Shown: positions 1 to 6,091 of the stretch, piece after piece
Layout: every line of letters begins with the position of its first letter
Numbering within the stretch: position 1 is the first letter of the stretch
Source of the DNA: Acidimicrobiia bacterium
GTDB taxonomy: Bacteria; Actinomycetota; Acidimicrobiia; Acidimicrobiales; Acidimicrobilacustridaceae
Length of the DNA stretch: 9,603 nt
NCBI GenBank assembly: GCA_018882825.1
Contig: VERC01000075.1
Span: forward strand, 1 to 9,603
Reading direction: 5' to 3'
Translations under genes and position numbers: made by a program
Notes under the pieces: generated by a model
Database searches by the model: none
Told to the model about the DNA's origin: nothing
Seen by the model: the letters and a program-made list of their open reading frames with translations, nothing else

Positions 1-114
1 CGTTCCTGACTGCCGGCGCGCGGCCCGGGCGTCCTCGGGCAGACTGTCGGCCCGCCGAGAACCACCGGTACCGATCCGACCGGATCGGACTCAGATCAGA
101 AGAGGAATGCCGCC
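1..114. other. left-edge non-coding leader
   Basis: I could not identify a gene end or start here. The stretch is very GC-rich. It contains a small hairpin (CGGGC at 36-40 with GCCCG at 50-54, 9-nt loop) that could be the tail of an upstream terminator. It also contains a cleaner inverted repeat at 71-88, listed separately, and the ribosome-binding site of the first gene (AGAGGA, 101-106). No -10/-35 pair was convincing. Confidence 0.5.
71..88. promoter_or_regulatory. inverted repeat upstream of the oxidoreductase gene
   Basis: CCGATCC (71-77), a 4-nt spacer GACC, then GGATCGG (82-88): a perfect 7-bp inverted repeat ending 26 nt before the start codon at 115 and 12 nt before the Shine-Dalgarno. 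It could be a repressor operator or a 5' UTR hairpin. With no U-tract and this position it is less likely a terminator. No second copy of this motif was seen in the window, so the regulator is unknown. Confidence 0.4.
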
Positions 115-1098
115 ATGGTCATGACGATGATGCGCTTCAACTGCATCCAGCCCGGGCTGGAGCCGAACGAGATGGCCGATCGCTACAACGCCATGCTCGA
201 CATGGTGCAGGTGCTCGACGAACTCGGTGGCGGATTCGTGTCGCTGGAGGAGCACCACGGTGCCGAGAACGGCTGGAGCTCGTCGCCGTTGACGATGGCC
301 GCCGCCATCCTCAGCCGCACCAAGAACGTGTCGGTGTCGATCTCGGCCCTGCTCGTGCCGCTGCACGATCCTCTGCGCATCGCCGAGGACATCGCCGTGA
401 TCGATCTCATGTCGAAGGGCCGACTCACCGTGATCGGCGGGATCGGTTACCGCCCGTCGGAGTACGCCGCGCACGGGAAGTCGTGGGAGGACCGCGGCAA
501 GATCATGGACGAATGTGTCGATGTCATGCTCAAGGCATGGACGGGTGACCCGTTCGAGTACCGGGGCACGCCGGTGCGCGTCACGCCGCGTTCGTACACG
601 CAGCCGCGTCCGCCGTTCCTGCTCGGTGGCACCTCCAAGCCCGCGGCCCGCCGTGCGGCGCGATTCGGTCTGCCGGTGATGTGGGCGGCACCGGTGCCCG
701 AGGTCGAGGCCTACTACTACGAGAAGTGCGCCGAGTACGGCACGCAGGGCTTCGCCATGGCGCCACCCGAGACCTTCCACCACACCTTCTTCGCCGAGGA
801 TGTCGACACGGCGTGGGCGCAGATGGGCCCGCACCTGTTGCACGAGGCGACCGTGTACCACTCGTGGCAGACCTCGGACATCCGGTCGTCGGCCCATTCC
901 TACGCGTCGAACGTCGACGAACTGCGGGCCGAGGGGCTCTATCAGATCGTCTCGCCGGCCGAGGCGGTCGAGGAGGCCAAGGCCGCCGGTGATTTCGCCA
1001 TGTTCTCGATGCACCCGCTGTGCGGAGGGATGCCCATCGATCTCGGGTGGAAGCAGATCGACCTGCTGCGCAACGAGATCCTCCCGGCACTGGCCTGA
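115..1098 (+). CDS. LLM-class flavin-dependent oxidoreductase (luciferase-like monooxygenase)
   Basis: A 327-residue cytoplasmic protein of the bacterial luciferase-like TIM-barrel family. These enzymes use reduced flavin (FMNH2 or F420H2) to oxygenate or reduce small organic substrates; the substrate here cannot be read. Family marks include EEHHG at residues 45-49, the LLVPLHDPLRIAEDIAVID stretch at about 79-97 followed by a GRL-x-IGGIGYR segment (102-113), FLLGGTSKPAARRAARFG at about 168-185, and the C-terminal PLCGGMP (301-307) with a WKQIDLLRNEILP tail. Length is normal for the family. Several Met codons lie close together (residues 1, 3, 5, 6); the first is preferred because AGAGGA at 101-106 lies 8 nt upstream. 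The cyclase gene follows after 64 nt on the same strand and may share the transcript. Family call is strong; specificity unknown. Confidence 0.93.
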   Translation: MVMTMMRFNCIQPGLEPNEMADRYNAMLDMVQVLDELGGGFVSLEEHHGAENGWSSSPLTMAAAILSRTKNVSVSISALLVPLHDPLRIAEDIAVIDLMSKGRLTVIGGIGYRPSEYAAHGKSWEDRGKIMDECVDVMLKAWTGDPFEYRGTPVRVTPRSYTQPRPPFLLGGTSKPAARRAARFGLPVMWAAPVPEVEAYYYEKCAEYGTQGFAMAPPETFHHTFFAEDVDTAWAQMGPHLLHEATVYHSWQTSDIRSSAHSYASNVDELRAEGLYQIVSPAEAVEEAKAAGDFAMFSMHPLCGGMPIDLGWKQIDLLRNEILPALA

Positions 1099-1133
1099 CC
1101 CGGCTGCGGGAGTCGCCCGGCCGTTGTACCGTT

Positions 1134-1154
1134 CCGGTGCTCACACGACACCGG
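1134..1154 (+). promoter_or_regulatory. hairpin abutting the cyclase ribosome-binding site
   Basis: CCGGTG (1134-1139), 9-nt loop, CACCGG (1149-1154), extendable by G-U pairs on the outside (TT with GG). The 3' arm runs directly into the G-rich Shine-Dalgarno stretch (1153-1158) of the cyclase gene at 1163. In readthrough RNA from the upstream gene this could limit ribosome access. A TACCGT box at 1127-1132 could be a -10 element, but then the transcript would start inside the 5' arm. Seen structure, inferred role. Confidence 0.35.
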
Positions 1155-1162
1155 GGGGAACG

Positions 1163-2062
1163 ATGGCCACGAACAACTGGGGACGCTGGGGCGCGGAGGA
1201 CGAGCGCGGGGCGCTCAACCATCTCACCCCCGAGGTGATCAAGGCCGCAGCGGCGTCGATCACGACGGGGCGCGTCTACAGCCTCGGCATCCCGATCCAG
1301 GGCCACGGCGTGCCGCTGCTGGACTACCGCGGTGTGCCCATGCGACTCACGCTGCAGGACGGGACCGACGACGGGATGTACGCCAGTTATGGCGCGCAGC
1401 CCGGCACCGGTGCGCACGAGGACGTGCTGGTCATGGCCTCGCACACCACCTCGCACATGGACGCGTTGATCCACGTCTACGAAGATCACCAGCACTACAA
1501 CGGTGTGCCCTTCGGTGAGATGCGCGCATTAAGTGGTGCGGCCAAGCTCGGCATCGAGAAGGTGGGTGGGTTCGCCGCCCGCGCCGTGCTGCTCGACATG
1601 GTCGCCCACATGGGCGCCGAGGGCTGGCTCACGCCCGGCACGATGCTCACCGCCGCCGATCTGCAGGCCTGCGCCGCGGCACAGGGCACCGAGGTGCGAG
1701 CCGGTGACGTCGTGCTGATCCGCACCGGTCACCTCGACATGTGGTGGGACAACAACGCCAAGGGCGAACCCGAGGGCTTCGCCCAGGCCGGTATCGGTGC
1801 CGACGCCGCCGAGTGGTTGGCGGCGATGGACGTCACCGCCGTCGGCTCCGACAACGCCGCGGTCGAGGTCATCCCGTTCGACAACAACGACTTCCTCATC
1901 GTGCACAAGATCCTGCTCGTGCAGGCGGGTATCTATCTGCTCGAACACCTCGACCTGCGCGCCGCCGCGGCCGACGGCAGCCATGAAGGCGTCATCGCCG
2001 TGGCACCGCTCAAGGTGACGGGTGCGACCGGTTCACCCATCAACCCGATCTTCATCGCCTGA
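1163..2062 (+). CDS. cyclase family protein (kynurenine formamidase-like metal-dependent hydrolase)
   Basis: A 299-residue protein of the cyclase/KynB fold, a family of Zn- or Mn-dependent amide and ester hydrolases. The metal and catalytic signature HxxxHxDxxxH is present at residues 94-104 (H94, H98, D100, H104), though the usual HTGTHxDxPxH is varied to HTTSHMDALIH. The N-terminal W-G-RWG-EDERGALN pattern (6-19), GDVVLIRTGH (181-190), GSDNAAVEV (228-236) and HKILLVQAGIYLLEHLDL (248-265) are all typical of the longer, about 300-residue branch found in actinobacteria and proteobacteria. True tryptophan-pathway KynB proteins are shorter, near 210 residues, so kynurenine hydrolysis should not be assumed. 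Start is ATG with a G-rich Shine-Dalgarno just upstream. Codon 123 (1529-1531) is TTA, the only one noticed in the window's genes. Probably functions with the flavin enzyme upstream. Confidence 0.9.
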   Translation: MATNNWGRWGAEDERGALNHLTPEVIKAAAASITTGRVYSLGIPIQGHGVPLLDYRGVPMRLTLQDGTDDGMYASYGAQPGTGAHEDVLVMASHTTSHMDALIHVYEDHQHYNGVPFGEMRALSGAAKLGIEKVGGFAARAVLLDMVAHMGAEGWLTPGTMLTAADLQACAAAQGTEVRAGDVVLIRTGHLDMWWDNNAKGEPEGFAQAGIGADAAEWLAAMDVTAVGSDNAAVEVIPFDNNDFLIVHKILLVQAGIYLLEHLDLRAAAADGSHEGVIAVAPLKVTGATGSPINPIFIA

Positions 2063-2063
2063 T

Positions 2064-2098
2064 CTCGACACGGATGGCACCGCGTCATCCGCATCGAG
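2064..2098 (+). terminator. long hairpin after the cyclase gene
   Basis: CTCGA (2064-2068), CA, CGGATG (2071-2076), 9-nt loop, CATCCG (2086-2091), CA, TCGAG (2094-2098): an 11-bp stem broken by one symmetric 2x2 internal loop. It begins two bases after the cyclase stop codon and ends 26 nt before the next start. There is no U-tract, as is common for actinobacterial terminators. It may instead be an RNA stability or processing element, or an operator for the lipoprotein gene. Confidence 0.5.
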
Positions 2099-2124
2099 CC
2101 GATCACAACTGAGAAAGAGGTGCG

Positions 2125-3270
2125 ATGCGCACCCGTTCCGTCCGTATCGTCGTATCGCTGGCCGTCACGCTCACCCTCGTGGTGGGTGTGGCGGCCTGCG
2201 GTTCGTCAGGGAGTTCGTCGACCACGACCACGGTGCCGCCGATCCTGCCGGCCGCCGAGTCGTCGTTCGGGGTCGGTTTCCGACAGGTCACGGTGAAGGA
2301 TCCAGCCGGTCGCCGCGACCTCTCGGTCGACGTCTGGTACCCGACGGCCAAGGGGACCACCGGCACCGTCGCCCGCTACGCACTGCTGCCCACCGCGTAC
2401 ATCGACTCGACGTTGGCCGTCGCCGAGGCCCCCATCGCCGATGGCTCGTTCCCGCTGATCGTCTACTCGCACGGCAGTGGTGGTCAGAAGTTCATCGCAT
2501 CGTTCATGACCGAGGCCCTGGCGGCGAAGGGTTTCGTCGTCGTCGCCGCCAATCACACCGGAGACACCGCCATCGACCGGGTGGCGAACACCCAGGCCAT
2601 CCCCGATCAGAACGACCTCAATCGGCCCGCCGATGTCTCCCGCCTGATCGACGACATGCTGGCCCGATCGAAGGCCACCGGCGACGTCTTCTCCGGACGC
2701 GTCGATGCGAATCGCATCGGCGTCGTCGGACACAGCTACGGCGGCTACACCGCCATTGCCACGACGTCGGGTCACTCCACCCCACTCGGTTCGGTCACGC
2801 CCGATCCGCGGGTGAAGGCGATCGTGGCCCATGCGCCCTACACGCTGCGGCTCACCCCCGCCGAACTGGCCGCCGACAAGGTGCCGACGATGCTGATCGC
2901 CGGCACCAAGGACATCACCACGCCGACGGCCACCAACGCGATGGTGGCGTTCGAATCGATCACCGGTCCGCCGGTGATCCTCGCCCAGATCACGGGCGCG
3001 GCCCACCAGTCGTTCACCGATGTGTGCACCTATCTCGACCAGATCCCCAAGCTGCCCGATGCACCGGCGTTCGTGGTGAGCGTGGTGCAGGCCCAGGCCA
3101 AGGAGGGATGCGGTCCCGACTTCATCGACTACGCCCGGGGACTGGAGTTGATCAACATCCTCACGATCGCCTTCCTCAAGACGTACGTGGCCGGAGAGAT
3201 CGGCTACGACACGTACTGGGGTGTGTGGGCGGCGGCCCAGCCCGAGTTGATGGTCGACGTCAGGCCCTGA
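2125..3270 (+). CDS. secreted alpha/beta-hydrolase lipoprotein (PAF-acetylhydrolase / dienelactone hydrolase-like)
   Basis: A 381-residue exported serine hydrolase. The N-terminus has a basic start, a hydrophobic core (residues 8-22) and a lipobox VAAC with the lipid-accepting Cys at 25, followed by a Ser/Thr-rich linker (26-37), so it should be anchored outside the cell membrane. The hydrolase domain shows an oxyanion-loop motif YSHGSGG (114-120), nucleophile elbow GHSYGG with Ser204, a likely acid D263 in GTKD and a likely catalytic His294 in GAAHQSF. This layout matches the platelet-activating-factor acetylhydrolase/chlorophyllase-like group acting on ester bonds, possibly lipid esters; the actual substrate is unknown. 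A purine-rich Shine-Dalgarno (GAAAGAGG, 2113-2120) supports the ATG at 2125. The stop codon is 1 nt before the PAP2 start, indicating co-translation. Confidence 0.9.
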   Translation: MRTRSVRIVVSLAVTLTLVVGVAACGSSGSSSTTTTVPPILPAAESSFGVGFRQVTVKDPAGRRDLSVDVWYPTAKGTTGTVARYALLPTAYIDSTLAVAEAPIADGSFPLIVYSHGSGGQKFIASFMTEALAAKGFVVVAANHTGDTAIDRVANTQAIPDQNDLNRPADVSRLIDDMLARSKATGDVFSGRVDANRIGVVGHSYGGYTAIATTSGHSTPLGSVTPDPRVKAIVAHAPYTLRLTPAELAADKVPTMLIAGTKDITTPTATNAMVAFESITGPPVILAQITGAAHQSFTDVCTYLDQIPKLPDAPAFVVSVVQAQAKEGCGPDFIDYARGLELINILTIAFLKTYVAGEIGYDTYWGVWAAAQPELMVDVRP

Positions 3271-3271
3271 G

Positions 3272-4006
3272 GTGACACCGGTTCGGTCGTTGCGTCACGA
3301 GGTCCCGTCACCGGCCATCGGTCGACGATTCCTGGTCGTCGGGGCCCTTCTGCTCGCCGCCGGTCTCTCCTTGGCGGTGTTGGTCGCCTCGGGGATCGAC
3401 GCCGCCAACGCCCGGGATCTGCCGATCAACACCTGGTTCCACGATCGGGCCGATACCGAGGGTGTCTTGCGGTCGGTGTCGGAGTTCGTGACGTGGATCG
3501 GGGCCGGTCCGCACATCGTCCCCATCGAATTGGCCACCGTTGCGGTGCTGCTGCTGGTGCGTCGGTGGCGCTGGGCGGTGTTCGTGTTCGTCTCGTCGAT
3601 GGGCGGGCACATCCTGTCGAACCTGACGAAGCGGATCGTGGAGCGTCCCCGCCCGCCGTGGTTCATCATCCACGCCGATCAGACCGTGGCGATGTTCCCG
3701 TCGTTCCCGTCCGGTCACACCACTGCGGGCATGGCCGGGATCGTGGCCATCGCCATCACGCTGTGGTTCGTGCTGCCCCGCCCGTGGTCGACGATCACGG
3801 CGTGGGTCGTGGGTGTCGTCGGCGTGGCCCAAGGACCCAGCCGCCTGTTCCTGGCCACGCACTGGATCACCGATGTGCTCGGTGGTCTGTCGTTCGGTGC
3901 CGGCTGGCTCCTGCTGGTGTGGGGCGCGTTCCTGGTGTGGCTGGCCCCTCGCCCCGCATCCGATCCCTCCCGCGACGCGACGGCGTCGCTCGGACCGCCG
4001 GGTTGA
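3272..4006 (+). CDS. PAP2 superfamily membrane phosphatase
   Basis: A 244-residue integral membrane protein with all three motifs of the type-2 phosphatidic acid phosphatase superfamily: KxxxxxxRP (K120 to P128), PSGH (146-149, catalytic His149) and SRxxxxxHxxxD (S190, R191, H197, D201). Hydrophobic segments lie near 18-40, 83-97, 102-116, 150-168, 172-187 and 203-226, the usual six-helix plan with the active site on the outer face. Likely substrates are phosphatidic acid, undecaprenyl diphosphate or phosphatidylglycerol phosphate; sequence alone does not decide. The start is GTG, 1 nt after the upstream TGA; an in-frame stop at 3248-3250 and the absence of another start between fix it. No clear Shine-Dalgarno is present, so translation is probably coupled to the lipoprotein gene. 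Confidence 0.93.
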   Translation: MTPVRSLRHEVPSPAIGRRFLVVGALLLAAGLSLAVLVASGIDAANARDLPINTWFHDRADTEGVLRSVSEFVTWIGAGPHIVPIELATVAVLLLVRRWRWAVFVFVSSMGGHILSNLTKRIVERPRPPWFIIHADQTVAMFPSFPSGHTTAGMAGIVAIAITLWFVLPRPWSTITAWVVGVVGVAQGPSRLFLATHWITDVLGGLSFGAGWLLLVWGAFLVWLAPRPASDPSRDATASLGPPG

Positions 4007-4019
4007 GGCGAGCCTCGAC
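4002..4019 (+). terminator. small hairpin between convergent genes
   Basis: GTTGAGG (4002-4008), loop CGAG, CCTCGAC (4013-4019), with one G-U pair. It overlaps the PAP2 stop codon and fills the whole 13-nt gap before the stop of the opposing di-iron gene. It is better paired in plus-strand RNA; on the minus strand the G-U becomes a C-A mismatch. No U-tract. The role as terminator is inferred from position. Confidence 0.4.
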
Positions 4020-5162
4020 TCAGCCGGCGGCGCGGTCGGCGGCCACGGCGTCGAGCAGCTCGTACTCGTCGCTGGTGTCGGCCCAGTCCTCGAACTGCAG
4101 GACGCCGAGCGTGTCGAACCGCTTGCGCAGCCACCCGTCGTTGGCGTCGAGCAATCCCAACTTCTTCGAGTTGGGAACGATCTTGGAGAACAGCAACTGT
4201 TGGAACGGGTCGGCGTTGCGCTGTTCGGCGGTGGCGCCGGTGCGGAAGATGCGCACGGCGTCCTTCACCGGGACGTCGAGACGTTCCCACATCTCCTGGG
4301 AGAGGAATCGATCGCGCATACGCACTGCCGCCTCGAAGGCGAACTCCTGACGCTCGAGCAACTCGGCATCGGTGAGGTGCTCGTAGTACTCCTTCAGGGA
4401 GATGACGCCGAAGGCGACGTGTCGCGCCTCGTCACTCATCACGTACCGCAGCAACTGCTGGAGCAGCGGATCCTTGGTGGCCTGGAGGAGCATCCCGAAC
4501 GAGGCGAGGGCGAGACCCTCGACCATGATCTGCATGCCCAGATAGGTGATGTCCCAACGGCTGTCGGCGATGATGTCGTCGAGCAGCATCTCGAGGTGAT
4601 GGTTGATCGGGTAGTGGCTGTGCAACTTGGTGTCGAGGTACTTGGCGAACACCTCGACGTGCCGAGCCTCGTCCATCACCTGGGTGGCGGCGTAGTACTT
4701 GGCGTCGATCCACGGCACGGTTTCCACGATCTTCGCCGTGCAGATCAGCGCGCCCTGCTCGCCGTGCATGAACTGACTCATCGTCCAGTTCTGACGTTCC
4801 ATGGCGAAGCGAACCCACTGGTCCTCGGTCCAGCGCTCGAGGGCGGTGCCACTCACGTCGACACCGATCATGGCCAGCAACTCGGGTGAGGGACGCAGTT
4901 CATCCTCACGGATGAGTCTCTCGGTGTCGACCTCGATCGACCAGTCGAGATCGGTCTCACCGTTCCACTGTGAGGACTTGGCCTTCTCGTAGAGCTTGAT
5001 GAGCGGGACCCGGCTTCGTTCGTAGTCCCATGTGAAGATGGCATCGGCGTTGTCGCGCACGGCGTGCACGACCTCGTCGGCATCGGTGTTGGTGATGGCG
5101 ATGATGGCGTCGAGGTCGTCGACGTCGCTCCGCCCCAGGATCTCGCTGTCGGATCGTGACAT
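4020..5162 (-). CDS. ferritin-like di-iron protein with two ExxH motifs
   Basis: A 380-residue soluble protein with a complete carboxylate-bridged di-iron ligand set: E135 (in HGEQG), E165 and H168 (DEARH), E215 (VEGLA) and E245 and H248 (DEARH). This is the helix-bundle pattern E...ExxH...E...ExxH of ribonucleotide reductase R2, R2-like oxidases, AurF-type N-oxygenases and related oxygenases. Spacing between the halves (80 residues between the two ExxH glutamates) fits. It is not an obvious NrdF: no ribonucleotide-reductase large subunit is nearby and overall length and flanks differ. Function is therefore an O2-dependent oxidation of unknown substrate. The ATG at 5162 is preferred over the open upstream extension because a near-ideal Shine-Dalgarno (AGGAGGAGGTG, complement of 5167-5177) precedes it. 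It may have its own promoter. Confidence 0.85.
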   Translation of the reverse strand: MSRSDSEILGRSDVDDLDAIIAITNTDADEVVHAVRDNADAIFTWDYERSRVPLIKLYEKAKSSQWNGETDLDWSIEVDTERLIREDELRPSPELLAMIGVDVSGTALERWTEDQWVRFAMERQNWTMSQFMHGEQGALICTAKIVETVPWIDAKYYAATQVMDEARHVEVFAKYLDTKLHSHYPINHHLEMLLDDIIADSRWDITYLGMQIMVEGLALASFGMLLQATKDPLLQQLLRYVMSDEARHVAFGVISLKEYYEHLTDAELLERQEFAFEAAVRMRDRFLSQEMWERLDVPVKDAVRIFRTGATAEQRNADPFQQLLFSKIVPNSKKLGLLDANDGWLRKRFDTLGVLQFEDWADTSDEYELLDAVAADRAAG

Positions 5163-5166
5163 GACC

Positions 5167-5177
5167 CACCTCCTCCT
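5167..5177 (-). promoter_or_regulatory. strong Shine-Dalgarno of the di-iron gene
   Basis: On the minus strand AGGAGGAGGTG lies 4 nt from the ATG, the strongest ribosome-binding site in the window. It decides the start at 5162 against longer in-frame readings, which remain open far upstream only because of high GC. Confidence 0.85.
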
Positions 5178-5183
5178 GTGCGG

Positions 5184-5210
5184 AGCATACGACCGAACGG
5201 GTGACCGAAC
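5184..5210 (-). promoter_or_regulatory. candidate promoter with direct repeats upstream of the di-iron gene
   Basis: On the minus strand TATGCT (complement of 5184-5189) fits a TAnnnT -10 box and would place a transcription start near 5177, just ahead of the Shine-Dalgarno. Immediately upstream, GTTCGGTC occurs twice (complements of 5203-5210 and 5191-5198) with 12-bp periodicity and covers the -35 zone. No good TTGACA-like -35 is visible, so an activator or alternative sigma factor could use the repeats. Motifs are seen; function is inferred. Confidence 0.4.
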
Positions 5211-5242
5211 CCGGACGACCCGTCCCGGCTCCTCCGATGGGG

Positions 5243-6091
5243 TCAGCGGAGCGGCTCCAGCGATCGCAGTCGCCACGATCCGGTCTCCGCGTAGGTGACC
5301 TGACCGATCGGGGAGTCGGTCCGCAGTCTCACCGTTCGCTCCATGCGTACGAGCAGGAAGGTCTCGACCGTGTACCAGTAGTCGATGCGGGTGGTGCCGC
5401 GCTGGGGTCCCTCCAGTGTGTCGACCTCCACGTGGTGGAAGGTCGGTACGGCGACGCCAGCGATGTCGATCGATTCGGCATCGACGAGGGTGAACGACAC
5501 CTCCGACGTGGTGATGCCCGACACGGAGGTGGTCGTGCCGAGACAGCGGTAGCGGGACTCGTCCCCGGGTCGGGCGCCGGTGCGGATGATCGTGCCCGGT
5601 GGATCGCACCGGAAGTCGGCGCGTTCCTCCACGGTCATGACCCCGAGGTCCCATCGTGTGACGGTGAGGTTCGACCGCTCGATCACGTCGCCGTCGCGGA
5701 CACACTGGCTCCATGTCTGCCGGAAGTCCTCGTTGAAGTCGACCTCGGTCGTCCAGCAGTCCTCACCGTCGGCGCGCACGATCACCGGGATCGTGGCGCC
5801 ATAGGACTGCGAGGTGGGCGGGAAGTCGATCGACGCGCGTCCCGAACCCTCGGCCACGTACACCCCCGGTCGAGGTCGCTGCACGACGGCACCGATGGAC
5901 TCCAGTGCTCTCGGATCGCCGGCGCGGAACTCGGCCAGAGCGTCGTCGAGTGATCGTTCGCCGGGAGACTCACGGGTGAACCACACCCCAGTGATCACGG
6001 CGATCGCCACCACGACCAGTGCGACGATGCCGCCGGCGACGAGGAGCGATCTCCGCCGATGTGGTCGACTCAGGGAGTCGTCGCCGCCCAC
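5243..6091 (-). CDS. single-pass membrane protein with four-cysteine extracellular domain, unknown function
   Basis: I do not recognise a named family. Starting at the GTG whose complement is 6089-6091, the product is 282 residues: a short basic cytoplasmic end (HRRR at 11-14), one transmembrane helix (about 16-37) and a roughly 240-residue outer domain rich in beta-prone Thr/Val stretches. The domain holds exactly four cysteines (C112, C130, C162, C183), plausibly two disulfides; C112 is in DCW and C130 follows W127. No ATG is available in frame; longer readings extend through the protease gene and are judged spurious. The start overlaps the end of the upstream protease gene by 22 nt, so the two are very likely translationally coupled and may work together outside the cell. 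Start choice is moderately sure; existence of the gene is well supported. Confidence 0.75.
   Translation of the reverse strand: MGGDDSLSRPHRRRSLLVAGGIVALVVVAIAVITGVWFTRESPGERSLDDALAEFRAGDPRALESIGAVVQRPRPGVYVAEGSGRASIDFPPTSQSYGATIPVIVRADGEDCWTTEVDFNEDFRQTWSQCVRDGDVIERSNLTVTRWDLGVMTVEERADFRCDPPGTIIRTGARPGDESRYRCLGTTTSVSGITTSEVSFTLVDAESIDIAGVAVPTFHHVEVDTLEGPQRGTTRIDYWYTVETFLLVRMERTVRLRTDSPIGQVTYAETGSWRLRSLEPLR

Noticed and set aside
91..1014. Long minus-strand reading frame (307 codons) opposite the flavin oxidoreductase gene
   Set aside because: Arg/His/Gly-rich with no recognisable domain; it is the high-GC shadow of a well-supported gene on the other strand.
2206..3006. 266-codon minus-strand frame opposite the lipoprotein hydrolase
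   Set aside because: Gly/Arg/Asp-rich shadow with no start signal and no domain.
2022..3275. 417-codon plus-strand frame overlapping the lipoprotein hydrolase
   Set aside because: Arg-rich, low-complexity composition and no motifs, whereas the alternative frame has a lipobox, GxSxG motif and a good ribosome-binding site.
5163..5714. N-terminal extension of the di-iron protein
   Set aside because: The open frame continues upstream, but its residues are Arg/His/Pro-rich junk overlapping the membrane-protein gene, and the near-perfect Shine-Dalgarno at 5167-5177 marks the true start.
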